From: Frankiaceae bacterium
GTDB taxonomy: Bacteria > Actinomycetota > Actinomycetes > JADGOV01
Direction of reading: 5' to 3'
DNA length: 34,194 bases
Assembly (NCBI GenBank): GCA_017882785.1
Contig: JADGOV010000023.1
Span: forward strand, 1-34,194
In this document: positions 15,617 through 23,558 of the stretch, in pieces
How positions within the stretch are numbered: position 1 is the first letter of the stretch
Layout of the letters: each line of letters starts with the position of its first letter
Program-made: the position numbers and the translations under genes
Notes under the pieces: generated by a model
Databases searched by the model: none
What the model was told of the DNA's origin: nothing
What the model saw: the letters and a program-made list of their open reading frames with translations, nothing else

Positions 15617-15668
15617 CGGGTGGGGGTCCGAACGAGCCCGACGCCCGCGCGTCCGGGCGACGGGTCGG

Positions 15669-17279
15669 TCACCCCCGAGCGGACAGCCGGGCCCCCCACC
15701 GCGCGCGCCGGCGGTCGCGGAGCAGGGTCCGCGCGGCGCTTCGGCCCGGGATGCCGGTCACCCCACCGCCGCCGTGGGTCGCGGACCCCGCCTGGTACAA
15801 CCCCGCGACGGGGCTGCGGTAGTCGGCGTACCCCGGGGCCGGCCGAAGGTGGAAGAGCTGACTGGCCGACAACTCACCGTGGAAGATGTTCCCGCCGACG
15901 AGGCCGTACTCCTGCTCCATCTCATGCGGGCCGATCACCTGTCGGTGCAGGATCGACCCGGTGAAGCCGGGCGCGACCGCCTCCACCCGGGCGATCACCC
16001 GGTCGGCGTGCGCGGCCAGCCCGGCCGGGTCGGGGCTCGCCGCCCATTCCTGGGGCACCCACTGGGTGAACATCGACACGACGTGTCGACCCTCCGGTGC
16101 GAGCGTCTGGTCCAGCACCGACGGGATGGCGATATCGGCGAACGGCCGCGTGCTCGCCCGTCCGGCCACGGCGTCCTGGAAGCCACCCTCCAGATCGTCG
16201 AGGGACTCCGCCAGCACGATTGTGCCGCCGTGCACCTCGGGATCCACCCCGGGCTTGGCGGTGAATTCCGGCAGCCGGTCCACGACAAGATTGATCTTCA
16301 CAGTGCCGCTGCGGGTCTGCCAGCGCTCGATATCGCTGACGAAGTCGGATGGCAACTCGGCCCGGTCCACCAGGTCCAGAAAGGCGGTCCTGGGATGGGT
16401 GGCCGCCACCACGGCCGGGGCGGTCACCTCCTCGCCGCCGGCCAGCACGACGCCGGTCACCCGGCCGCCGGCGGTGGCGATCCGGGACACCTGCGCGTCC
16501 GTGCGGATCTCGGCTCCGAAGGATCGGGCGCCGTCGGCCATGGCGCGGGTGACAGCGCCCATGCCACCGCGGGGGAACCCCCACGGCTCGCCGCCGACGT
16601 GGTGGTGCAGCATCACGTACGCGGTACCGGGCGATCGCGGGCCGGCCCAGGTGCCGATCACCCCGCTGACCGAAAGCACGCCCTGCACCTGGGGAGAGTG
16701 CAGGAACTCGGCCAGCAGATCGGCCATCGAGAGTGTGAACAGCCGGGTGGCCTCCGCCGCCCGCCGGGTGTCCAGACCGCGCAGCCGCCAGGCCAGCGTG
16801 GCCTGGGCGAGCAGGTCGGCCGGACGTTTCGACCCCAGGCGGGGCGGAGAAACCGTGAGCAGCGGGCCGAGCGACGTGGCGAGGTCGGACATCCGCTCCT
16901 CGTACCGGGTCAGGCCCTCGACGTCGCGCGGATCGAACTGGGCGATCGACGCCGCGCGGCGACCGTCGTTGGGCAACTGCAGGTACCTGCCGTCGGCGTG
17001 GGGAGCGAAGTACGGGCCCTGGGGGTAGACGTGGTAGCCGTGCTCCCGCAGCCGAAGATCGTGGACGAGATCCCCCGGCAGCAGGCTCACGACATAGGAC
17101 AGCGAGGTGATGGTGTAGTCCGGGCCGAAGGGATGCTCGCTCACCGCGGCGCCACCGACGATCGACCGGCGCTCGAGGACCACCGCACGCAGACCCGCCC
17201 TGGCCAGGTAACCCGCGGCGACCAGCCCGTTGTGACCGCCACCCACAACGATCGCGTCGTAGCGGCCAGCCGGGGTCAT
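15669..17279 (-). CDS. FAD-dependent oxidoreductase, PYROXD2/phytoene desaturase-like
   Basis: A 536-residue flavoprotein of the CrtI/PYROXD2 amine-oxidase-like superfamily. The dinucleotide motif is IVVGGGHNGLVAAGYLARAG (about 10-29), followed by VLERRSIVGGAAVSEHPFGPDY. The block GEPWGFPRGGMGAVTRAMADGARSFGAEIRTDAQV is the second superfamily signature. The C-terminus carries GLYQAGSATHGGGGVTGIPGRSAARTLLRD, which binds FAD. No phytoene synthase or other carotenoid gene is nearby, so a carotenoid role is not supported. The ATG at 17277-17279 is preceded by TAGGCT 8 nt upstream. The substrate is unknown. Confidence 0.88.
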   Translation of the reverse strand: MTPAGRYDAIVVGGGHNGLVAAGYLARAGLRAVVLERRSIVGGAAVSEHPFGPDYTITSLSYVVSLLPGDLVHDLRLREHGYHVYPQGPYFAPHADGRYLQLPNDGRRAASIAQFDPRDVEGLTRYEERMSDLATSLGPLLTVSPPRLGSKRPADLLAQATLAWRLRGLDTRRAAEATRLFTLSMADLLAEFLHSPQVQGVLSVSGVIGTWAGPRSPGTAYVMLHHHVGGEPWGFPRGGMGAVTRAMADGARSFGAEIRTDAQVSRIATAGGRVTGVVLAGGEEVTAPAVVAATHPRTAFLDLVDRAELPSDFVSDIERWQTRSGTVKINLVVDRLPEFTAKPGVDPEVHGGTIVLAESLDDLEGGFQDAVAGRASTRPFADIAIPSVLDQTLAPEGRHVVSMFTQWVPQEWAASPDPAGLAAHADRVIARVEAVAPGFTGSILHRQVIGPHEMEQEYGLVGGNIFHGELSASQLFHLRPAPGYADYRSPVAGLYQAGSATHGGGGVTGIPGRSAARTLLRDRRRARWGARLSARG

Positions 17280-17287
17280 GGCTCGCG

Positions 17288-17293
17288 AGCCTA
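17288..17293 (-). promoter_or_regulatory. Likely -10 box of the FAD oxidoreductase gene
   Basis: TAGGCT on the minus strand lies 8 nt before the ATG, fitting the leaderless pattern seen at other genes here. The box falls in the 18-bp gap after the CapA-like gene's stop, so the gene could also be read through from that gene. Confidence 0.35.
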
Positions 17294-17297
17294 TGCG

Positions 17298-18407
17298 TCA
17301 GGACGGTCCTGCGGCCAGGCCCGTGCAGGACCGAAGAGCCGCCCACCGCTGCCGGGCCCGCGCGGCCGCGGCCCCGGTGACCGGCTGCGGGGCGCCGCTG
17401 TCGTCGACGAGTGCCGGCGACCAGCGCACGCCGGTGACCCGGCGACCGGACACCGTCAGGGTCAGGACACCGGTGGTGCTGGCACCGACGCTGTTGGAGG
17501 AGTACCAGACGAAGTTGCCCAGGCCGAAGTCGACATACGTCGAGCCGAGGTAGCCGGCGCCGAGCAGGGTGTGGGCGTGTGCTCCGATGAGGACGTCGGC
17601 GCCGGCCGCTACCAGCGCCCGGGCCAGCGAGCGCTGGGCGGGGATCGGGCAGGGATCGCGTTCCTGGCCCCAGTGCAGGTAGACGACGACCACGTCGGCC
17701 CTGGCCCGGGCAGCGCGCACGGCGGCGACGAGCCGGGCCGGGGCGATGCCCGAGGCCAGGCCGGGCTGGCCGTCAGTCGCCGTCCAGGTCGACCGTAGCG
17801 GGGTGTCAATGATCTGCGTACCGGCCACGACGGCGATCCGCCGGCCGCGGACACTGGCCACGTACGGGGCGTAGGCCGCCGCCGCGTCGCGACCGATGCC
17901 GACGGTGGGGAAGCCGCTGGTGCGGATCGCGGTCAGGGTGTCGCCCAGTCCGACCGGGCCGTAGTCCAGTCCGTGGTTGTTGGCCATCGTGGCCACGTCG
18001 ATGCCAGCGGAGCGAAGGGCGGTGAAGGCGCTCGCCGGTGCCCGGAACCGGTAGGTCTTGGGCTGCGGGCTGCCACGCTCGGTGACGGCGGTCTCCAGAT
18101 TGACCATGGCCAGATCAGCGGCGGAGAGGACACGGGCCATCGGCCCGACCGCCGTGCGGACGTCGCGATCGAGTCGTTGTCTGGTCCGCGCCATGAAGTG
18201 CACGTCGCCGGCGAACGCGAGGGTCACAGGGGCTGCCGAGGCTGCCGCCCCCGACGTCCCGGCCGACGTGACGGCGGCACTGGTCGCCCGGGCGCCGGAG
18301 ACTCCGGGGGAGGCCTCCCGAGTTGTTGACGTGGTCGCGGCCGAGCAGCCGGCGAGGAGGATGGCCAGGCCGACGGCGGCGGGAGCGAGGACGCGCACGG
18401 TCAGCAT
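17298..18407 (-). CDS. CapA-like metallophosphatase-fold lipoprotein
   Basis: A 369-residue exported lipoprotein. The N-terminus MLTVRVLAPA is followed by a hydrophobic stretch and the lipobox LAGC (Cys about 21). A Thr/Ser/Ala-rich linker of about 40 residues follows. The catalytic-type domain has the CapA (poly-gamma-glutamate capsule protein) pattern: AFAGDVHFM, VNLETAVT, MANNHGLDYG, LHWGQERDPCP, IGAHAHTLLG and DFGLGNFVWYSSNS. Family members have a calcineurin-like metal site and appear in capsule or peptidoglycan processing. No other capsule gene is adjacent, so the role here is open. An in-frame ATG at 18428 is possible, but the start at 18405-18407 gives the cleaner signal peptide. Confidence 0.88.
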   Translation of the reverse strand: MLTVRVLAPAAVGLAILLAGCSAATTSTTREASPGVSGARATSAAVTSAGTSGAAASAAPVTLAFAGDVHFMARTRQRLDRDVRTAVGPMARVLSAADLAMVNLETAVTERGSPQPKTYRFRAPASAFTALRSAGIDVATMANNHGLDYGPVGLGDTLTAIRTSGFPTVGIGRDAAAAYAPYVASVRGRRIAVVAGTQIIDTPLRSTWTATDGQPGLASGIAPARLVAAVRAARARADVVVVYLHWGQERDPCPIPAQRSLARALVAAGADVLIGAHAHTLLGAGYLGSTYVDFGLGNFVWYSSNSVGASTTGVLTLTVSGRRVTGVRWSPALVDDSGAPQPVTGAAAARARQRWAALRSCTGLAAGPS

Positions 18408-18408
18408 C

Positions 18409-18425
18409 GTGGCACGCCGTGCCAC
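18409..18425. promoter_or_regulatory. Inverted repeat before the CapA-like gene
   Basis: GTGGCAC-GCC-GTGCCAC is a perfect 7-bp inverted repeat with a 3-nt spacer. It touches the CapA-like start codon (18405-18407) and lies in the 54-bp divergent gap shared with the NUDIX gene. A second inverted repeat, CCACCA-tccg-TGGTGG (18422-18437), overlaps its edge. The arrangement suits an operator or a translation-masking hairpin. Confidence 0.4.
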
Positions 18426-18450
18426 CATCCGTGGTGGCGGCGCGCTGGGA

Positions 18451-18456
18451 TACCGT
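18451..18456 (+). promoter_or_regulatory. Likely -10 box of the NUDIX gene
   Basis: TACCGT lies 5 nt before the GTG at 18462 and fits TAnnnT. There is no Shine-Dalgarno sequence, so a leaderless or nearly leaderless mRNA is likely. Confidence 0.35.
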
Positions 18457-18461
18457 GCATC

Positions 18462-19001
18462 GTGCAGGCGGGCGAGCGAGGTGACTCCATCGGCGGCTCC
18501 GGTCGGATCCGAAGCGACGGCCACGGGGACGGCGGCGGATGGGTGGTGTGTCGCCTCGGTGACCGGCACTGGGGCCGCTACGGCGCCGCGGGTCTGCTGC
18601 TGCACGTCGGGGGTCAGGCCGCTGGACGGCACGTCCTTCTGCAGTTGCGGGCCGGGTGGAGTCACCAGGGCGGCACCTGGGGACTGCCGGGCGGCGCGCG
18701 CAACAGCAACGAGACGCCGGAGCAGGCGGCGTTGCGGGAGGCGACGGAAGAAACCGGGATCGACTCCTCGTTGCTCAGCGTGCGCGGCAGCGTGGTGGAC
18801 GACCAGTGCGGCTGGAGTTACGTGACGGTGTTGGCCGCCGCCCCCGCCGTGTTGCCGGTCGGCCCGGTGAGTGGCGAGAGTGACGACGTGCGCTGGATAC
18901 CCGAAGCCCGGGTGGGCCAGTTTCCGCTGCACCCTCGGCTGGCGCAGATGTGGCCGCGGCTGCGGGGAGCCCTCGACGACGCCGACAGCCAGCGTCGCTA
19001 G
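18462..19001 (+). CDS. NUDIX hydrolase
   Basis: A 179-residue NUDIX hydrolase. The NUDIX box G-x5-E-x7-REUxEExGU is complete (about 78-100: GARNSNETPEQAAL then REATEETGI), so magnesium-dependent cleavage of a nucleoside diphosphate derivative is expected. Flanking features are AGLLLHVGG, LLQLRAGWSHQGGTWGLPGG and a late SESDDVRWIPEARV with PLHPRLAQMWPRL. This resembles the MutT-like group that cleans 8-oxo or other damaged nucleotides, but the substrate is not decided. The first 25 or so residues are Gly- and Asp-rich and may not be translated if a later start is used. Its end converges with the nucleotidyltransferase gene 21 bp away. Confidence 0.85.
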   Translation: MQAGERGDSIGGSGRIRSDGHGDGGGWVVCRLGDRHWGRYGAAGLLLHVGGQAAGRHVLLQLRAGWSHQGGTWGLPGGARNSNETPEQAALREATEETGIDSSLLSVRGSVVDDQCGWSYVTVLAAAPAVLPVGPVSGESDDVRWIPEARVGQFPLHPRLAQMWPRLRGALDDADSQRR

Positions 19002-19022
19002 CCAGGCCGCGGGGTCATGGGC

Positions 19023-19793
19023 TCACCAATCCGGCTGCTGTCGGGCCTCCACAGTGAGGTTGCTGCCGACCCGAATCGACTCGACCAGCCGCTCACCGGG
19101 CGCTACCCGGGCACCCGGCCACGCCACCGAGCGCACCAGCTCGCCGCGCACGACCGCGCCCTGGCCGATCACCGACGCCCCGCCGGAGGCGTGCAGGTTG
19201 GCCCGCAGGTAGCGGGGCGGCGTTCCGCAGTCGATGGCAACCGCGTCGGTCGTCACCAGGTCCAGGTCGGGGGTGTCCTGCCAGAGCTGTTCGTACAACC
19301 CGGACGGCACGGGCGCCAGTCTGCGCACCAGCCGCCAGGGCAACAGGCAGGCGCCCAGGTAGCGCAGCCTGCCGAAGTCGGCAAGGTCCGGTGTCGGGGT
19401 CACCAACAGCCGGCAGTGCCGGGCGTCCCAATCGGAAACCAGGTCATCGACCCCGGCCGGCAGGTAGGCGTCCGCGTTGTGCACGAGCACGTCCCGTCCG
19501 GCGATCCAATCGCGCAGCTTGCCGAGCGCGCCGGCGGTACCCAACGCCACGGGCTCCTCGACCGACAGGTGGATCGCCACGGCCGCGGCGTCGAGGTGCT
19601 CGCCCAACTGGTCGCGGTGGCTGTGGCAGTTGACCGCCACGGACGGGGTATGTCGGCACACCGCGGCCAACGCCCGATCGATCAGCGGCACGTTGTTCAC
19701 CGGGCAGAGCGCCTTGGCGCGGAGGTCGGTCAGTGGCCGCAGCCGGCGACCCTCACCCGCGGCGAGGACGACGGCGACCAGCCCGGCGGTCAT
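19023..19793 (-). CDS. Sugar-phosphate nucleotidyltransferase-like protein
   Basis: A 256-residue protein. The N-terminus has the nucleotidyltransferase signature VVLAAGEGRRLRPLTDLRAKALCPVNNVPLIDRAL, with VALGTAGALG and DVLVHNADAYLPAG as the nucleotide- and metal-binding segments. The last 60 or so residues (ASVIGQGAVVRGELVRSV and onward) look like left-handed beta-helix hexapeptide turns. The fold activates sugar phosphates with NTPs, as in GlmU, RmlA or ManC; no substrate is evident. The segment AKALCPV is a slight variant of the usual PKALLPV but keeps the lysine. The ATG overlaps the stop of the upstream NUDIX gene by 4 nt (ATGA, 19790-19793), so the two are coupled. Confidence 0.85.
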   Translation of the reverse strand: MTAGLVAVVLAAGEGRRLRPLTDLRAKALCPVNNVPLIDRALAAVCRHTPSVAVNCHSHRDQLGEHLDAAAVAIHLSVEEPVALGTAGALGKLRDWIAGRDVLVHNADAYLPAGVDDLVSDWDARHCRLLVTPTPDLADFGRLRYLGACLLPWRLVRRLAPVPSGLYEQLWQDTPDLDLVTTDAVAIDCGTPPRYLRANLHASGGASVIGQGAVVRGELVRSVAWPGARVAPGERLVESIRVGSNLTVEARQQPDW

Positions 19794-20350
19794 CTGAGCG
19801 CGGCGGCGAGCCGGGCCGTACCGCACGCGCCGTCGGGAGCCAGTGCCCACTGCTGGAGCACCACCCAGGTCGCCGTGCTGACCAGCGCGTCGTCCCCGCT
19901 TTCCGACGCACTGGCCAGCACCTCCGCGGCCGGCCGCCAGCACACCTCGACGGCCTCCTGGCGATCGGGCCGCACCGCATCCGGGTTCCCGAGGAACCGG
20001 GCGGCGTAGACGACGTCCACGCGGCGGGCGGCAGGTTCCACCACGACGGTGGCCGGCAGTCTGACCTCGGCGAGAATCCCGACCTCCTCCTCGACCTCTC
20101 GTCGAATGCCGTCCAGCGGCGTCTCCCGGCGATGCAGCAAGCCGCCCGGAAGCGTGAGCTCGTCGCCGTAGTGGCGTTGCCGGAGGAGGAGAACCCGGTC
20201 GTCCATGTCGGAGAGCACGAGCACGCAGCCCACCGTGAAGTGCGGTGTGACGGTGCGCACCGCCACCCGGCGGAGCGGCCGGGGCAGGAGACGGTAGCCG
20301 GTCAGCGCTGCCCGCAGCCCGCCACGTCGCATCCGGTCCCGCGCCCTCAC
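19790..20350 (-). CDS. NUDIX hydrolase (operon middle gene)
   Basis: A 186-residue NUDIX hydrolase. The box is complete: G-LLHRR-E-TPLDGIR-REVEEEVGI (about 70-92), preceded by DRVLLLRQRHYGDELTLPGG. A basic N-terminal segment of 35 residues precedes the fold. The pattern is ADP-ribose/ADP-sugar pyrophosphatase-like, an inference that would suit its partner, a sugar nucleotidyltransferase. The GTG start overlaps the amidohydrolase stop by 4 nt (GTGA, 20347-20350). The stop overlaps the next gene by 4 nt. It is the second NUDIX gene within 2 kb, but differs from the plus-strand one outside the box. Confidence 0.87.
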   Translation of the reverse strand: MRARDRMRRGGLRAALTGYRLLPRPLRRVAVRTVTPHFTVGCVLVLSDMDDRVLLLRQRHYGDELTLPGGLLHRRETPLDGIRREVEEEVGILAEVRLPATVVVEPAARRVDVVYAARFLGNPDAVRPDRQEAVEVCWRPAAEVLASASESGDDALVSTATWVVLQQWALAPDGACGTARLAAALR

Positions 20351-21546
20351 CGGACGCGCAGTCCGTCCTGCCAGACCTCGGTGATCCGGGTGTCCAACCC
20401 CGCCAGGTCCAGCGCGTTGCCGGCGACGACCACGAGGTCGGCGCGTTTACCGGGCTGCACGGATCCAAGCTCCTCGAGCTGAACCAGCGAGGCCGCGCTG
20501 GAGGACGCTGCGCGTAGAGCGTCGGCTGGGGTCATCGCGCTGTACTCCATCATGAGCGAGAGCTCTTCCAGGTTGCGGCCGAATGCCATGACCGGCGCAT
20601 CTGTGCCCATCGCCACGCGTACGCCGGCGTCGACGGCCCGTCGGAACGACTCGACGTGCGCCTGCGCGACCTCGCGGATCTTGCGCTTGCTGCCTTCGGC
20701 AATGCCGACACCGGCGGCGATCGCCTCGAGCACCCCCCGGGGTGCGACCAGCGTGGGCACCAGCCAGGTGCCGCGCTCCACCATCATGGAGACGGCCTCG
20801 TCGTCGAGGAAGATGCCGTGCTCGATCGAACGGACACCGGCCCGGATCGCCTCTTTGATGCCGGCCGTGGCCTGCGCGTGCGCCATGACCGGAATGCTGG
20901 CCGCGTCCGCCTCGGCGACCAGTGCGGCCAGTTCCTCGGCCCGGTAGTGGCCGTGCCGCGGGTTGGTGTCGGGGGAGAGGACGCCGCCTGACGTGGCCAC
21001 CTTGAGCACGTCCGCGCCGGCACGGATCATCTCCCGGGCCTTGAGCTGCAGGTCAGCCGGCCCGTCGGCGACGCCGCCCGGGCGGCCTGGATGCGGGGCG
21101 GAGAACATCGAACCGGGCAGCCCCGAGGGCATGACCGGGTCTCCGTGACCGCCGGTCTGGCTGATCATGGAAACGGAGATCTGGAGCCGAGGACCGGCGA
21201 TGAGCTTGTCGGCCAGAGCCCGTCTGATCCCGGCGTCGGCACCGCCCGCGTCCCGTACGGTCGTGATGCCGAGGTTCAACAACGTCCGGAGGTTGCGGGC
21301 CGCGAGGAAGAACTGGTAGGAGAACGGGCGCTGCATGGCCTGGAAAGGGCTGATGCCGTCGAGCACGGTGTGTACATGACAGTCGAAGAGGCCGGGCAGC
21401 ACGCTCGCGCCGGCGACGTCCACGGCGACGTCCCCGTCCAACCCGCGACCGACATCGAGGATCCGGTCCCCGTCGATGACGACGTCGGCTCCGGCGAGCC
21501 CGCTGCCGTCGAAGACCCGACCGCCGAGAAACACCGTTCGCGCCAT
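20347..21546 (-). CDS. Metal-dependent amidohydrolase
   Basis: A 399-residue amidohydrolase-superfamily enzyme of the imidazolonepropionase/prolidase-like group. The metal-binding residues are visible: LPGLFDCHVHT (His about 57 and 59), a Lys in ADVLKVATSGG, His in VMAHAQAT and SIEHGIFL, and Asp in AMGTDAPV. The family hydrolyses cyclic amides or dipeptides; the substrate is unknown. The ATG at 21544-21546 gives MARTVFLGGRVFDG, the usual N-terminal beta-sandwich opening. It leads a three-gene operon (amidohydrolase, NUDIX, nucleotidyltransferase) joined by 4-nt overlaps, and diverges from the Gfo/Idh/MocA gene across about 60 bp. Confidence 0.9.
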   Translation of the reverse strand: MARTVFLGGRVFDGSGLAGADVVIDGDRILDVGRGLDGDVAVDVAGASVLPGLFDCHVHTVLDGISPFQAMQRPFSYQFFLAARNLRTLLNLGITTVRDAGGADAGIRRALADKLIAGPRLQISVSMISQTGGHGDPVMPSGLPGSMFSAPHPGRPGGVADGPADLQLKAREMIRAGADVLKVATSGGVLSPDTNPRHGHYRAEELAALVAEADAASIPVMAHAQATAGIKEAIRAGVRSIEHGIFLDDEAVSMMVERGTWLVPTLVAPRGVLEAIAAGVGIAEGSKRKIREVAQAHVESFRRAVDAGVRVAMGTDAPVMAFGRNLEELSLMMEYSAMTPADALRAASSSAASLVQLEELGSVQPGKRADLVVVAGNALDLAGLDTRITEVWQDGLRVR

Positions 21547-21595
21547 GGGCGGCACTCTGTCATGCCGTGAGTGGCCGTCCTGCGAGCCAAGGCCG

Positions 21596-21601
21596 TAGCG
21601 T
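21596..21601 (+). promoter_or_regulatory. Likely -10 box of the Gfo/Idh/MocA gene
   Basis: TAGCGT ends 6 nt before the GTG at 21608. No RBS is present, so a leaderless transcript is likely. Confidence 0.45.
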
Positions 21602-21607
21602 GCTCCG

Positions 21608-22657
21608 GTGACCACTGGTGATATCCCCGTCGCATTGATCGGCTATGGCATCGCCGGCGAGGTCTTCCACGCGCCGTTGATCGCAGCCACGCCGGGGCTA
21701 CGTCTCGACGCGGTCGTAACCCGCGTCGGCGAGCGCGGAGCCCGGGCCGCGGCCCGCTACGGCGCCGAGATCGTAGCCTCGGTCGAGGAGCTATGGCCCC
21801 GCCGACCTGGCCTGCTGGTGGTGGCCGCTCCCAACGACGCCCACGTCCCGCTGGCTCGCCAGGCTGTGGCGGCCGGGGTCGCGGTCGTCGTGGACAAGCC
21901 GTTGGCTCCCACCGCGGCGGAGGCGCGCAGCCTGGTGGAACTGGCCGACGAGGCCGGCGTGCTCCTCAGTGTGTTCCACAACAGGCGCTGGGACGGTGAT
22001 CTGCGCACCGTCCGCCAGCTGATGTCCGACGGCCGGCTTCGCGACGTGAGCCGATTCGAATCGCGGTTCGAGCGGTGGCGTCCCGCACCCAAGCCCGGGT
22101 GGCGGGAGTCGAGCGGCGAGCAGGGCGGCGGCCTGCTGCTGGACCTGGGAAGTCATCTGGTCGACCAGGCTCTGCTGCTCTTCGGTCCGGTCCGCGGCGT
22201 CTATGCCGAACTCGACATGCGTAGGCCGGGGGTCACTGTCGAGGATGACGTGCTGATCACACTGCTCCACGATTCCGGCGTGCGCTCGGCCCTGTGGATG
22301 AGCGCTGTCGCCGCCATGCCCGGTCCCCGGTTCAGGGTGCTGAGCAGCACCGGGGCGTACGTGAAGTACGGCCTCGACGGTCAGGAAGACGCCTTGCGGG
22401 CCGGGGGGTGGCCAGCTGATGCGGACTGGGGCGCGGAGCCGGCAGGCACCTGGGGGCGGTGGGGGACCGAGGAGCAGGCCGAGATGGTGCCTACCGAGCG
22501 TGGCGACTACCCGGCCTACTATGCCGGCATTGCGGTGGCGCTGCGGACGGGCGCGTTGCCACCTGTCGACCCCGCCGACGCGGTGGCGGTGGCCGAGGTC
22601 CTCGATGCTGCTCGCCGCTCGGCGGCGGAGCTGAGGCTTGTTGCCCTTCGCGACTAG
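21608..22657 (+). CDS. Gfo/Idh/MocA family oxidoreductase
   Basis: A 349-residue NAD(P)-dependent sugar or inositol dehydrogenase-like protein. It has the Rossmann motif VALIGYGIAGEVFHAPLI, VVAAPNDAHVPLARQAVAAG and VVVDKPLAPTAAEA, the site of the family's E-K-P motif, here D-K-P. The catalytic-domain segment GGGLLLDLGSHLVDQALLLFG holds the conserved D...H pair. The C-terminal half is the alpha/beta dimerisation domain. It resembles the YdgJ-like subgroup; substrates in this family are usually polyols or sugars. The stop overlaps the opposite-strand membrane-protein gene by 4 nt. Confidence 0.9.
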   Translation: MTTGDIPVALIGYGIAGEVFHAPLIAATPGLRLDAVVTRVGERGARAAARYGAEIVASVEELWPRRPGLLVVAAPNDAHVPLARQAVAAGVAVVVDKPLAPTAAEARSLVELADEAGVLLSVFHNRRWDGDLRTVRQLMSDGRLRDVSRFESRFERWRPAPKPGWRESSGEQGGGLLLDLGSHLVDQALLLFGPVRGVYAELDMRRPGVTVEDDVLITLLHDSGVRSALWMSAVAAMPGPRFRVLSSTGAYVKYGLDGQEDALRAGGWPADADWGAEPAGTWGRWGTEEQAEMVPTERGDYPAYYAGIAVALRTGALPPVDPADAVAVAEVLDAARRSAAELRLVALRD

Positions 22658-23493
22658 GTTGTGGCGCCTCCGCTCTGGGCGAGCTCGTCAAGCAGGAGCC
22701 TCGCCCCCCACAGGAAGCAGAGTGCACCGAGAAAGGTGCCGGTGTTCGCGACGGTCGCCGCAGCCAGGTCGCCGGTAGCAGGTCGGACGAATGCCGCGAT
22801 CGCCGAGGCCATGAACAGGACCGAGCCAGCCAGGTTGATCATTACGATCCGCCAGGACACGTCTCCCCAGCCGAGTCGACGGCCATCACGGATCTCCATG
22901 ACCGCGAGCCAACTGGCGAGGAGGAAGCAGATCGACCCGAGGAAATCCGGTGTCCACACCCGCAGGTCGGCCTGTTTGACGCTGAGTCCCTGCTGCAGGG
23001 CGTGTGCCGTATTGAGATTGAAGAAGACCGTACCCACGAGTTGGACGATTGTGATCCACCAGCCGAGCAGCGCCGGCTGCCACGCGAGAAGGCGCACGCG
23101 TCGGGGGGGCCCCACACTGGAGTCCGCGCTGATCGAATTGTTGATGGACTGCACGTACTGCAGGTACGCCGCGGCGGTGAAAAACGCCGAGCCCAGGAAG
23201 AACACCCCACCGACGACCGCCGGTGAGACCGCGGAGGACACGCCGGGGGCCGACGCCGCCGCGAAGCACGCCGACCCGACCATGAAGAGAACGGCGATCC
23301 ACCAGCCGATCGCTCCCGGCTCCCAGACCACACTGGCGCGTTCCGGGCGTCTTCCCGTCGTGTCTCCCGGAGAAGCAACGACGCGTGGTCGCAGGCCCTT
23401 GCGGTGCCGCCTGCAGCTGTATTCGACGACCACGCCGTCCGGTCGGCGGACGAGTTCACGAGTGATGAACGGACCGAGCCGACCCAGCGCCAC
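22654..23493 (-). CDS. Membrane protein with three YrhK-like repeats
   Basis: A 279-residue integral membrane protein with six predicted spans in three pairs. Each pair repeats the theme of Trp, then a span ending G-(S/T)-x-x-F, then a second span with (F/T)-x-G-(S/A)-x-x-F: WWIAVLFMVGSACF with GVFFLGSAFF; WWITIVQLVGTVFF with DFLGSICFLL; WRIVMINLAGSVLF with TFLGALCFLW. The layout matches my recollection of YrhK-type domains, whose function is unknown. A cytoplasmic basic head (YSCRRHRKGLRPR) precedes the first span. The GTG at 23491-23493 is the first plausible start after the small upstream gene; a GTG at 23601 would overlap that gene. It may belong to the unit that contains glutamate decarboxylase. 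Confidence 0.75.
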   Translation of the reverse strand: MALGRLGPFITRELVRRPDGVVVEYSCRRHRKGLRPRVVASPGDTTGRRPERASVVWEPGAIGWWIAVLFMVGSACFAAASAPGVSSAVSPAVVGGVFFLGSAFFTAAAYLQYVQSINNSISADSSVGPPRRVRLLAWQPALLGWWITIVQLVGTVFFNLNTAHALQQGLSVKQADLRVWTPDFLGSICFLLASWLAVMEIRDGRRLGWGDVSWRIVMINLAGSVLFMASAIAAFVRPATGDLAAATVANTGTFLGALCFLWGARLLLDELAQSGGATT

Positions 23494-23558
23494 CCGCGTC
23501 GACCCGGAGGGTGTTGCCCACGCCGTGCCGACCTGCCCACTCCCCGAAGGACCAGCCG

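Noticed and set aside
15669-17279. A carotenoid-biosynthesis role for the phytoene-desaturase-like protein
   Set aside because: No phytoene synthase, cyclase or geranylgeranyl diphosphate synthase is adjacent, and the sequence pattern is closer to PYROXD2-like proteins.
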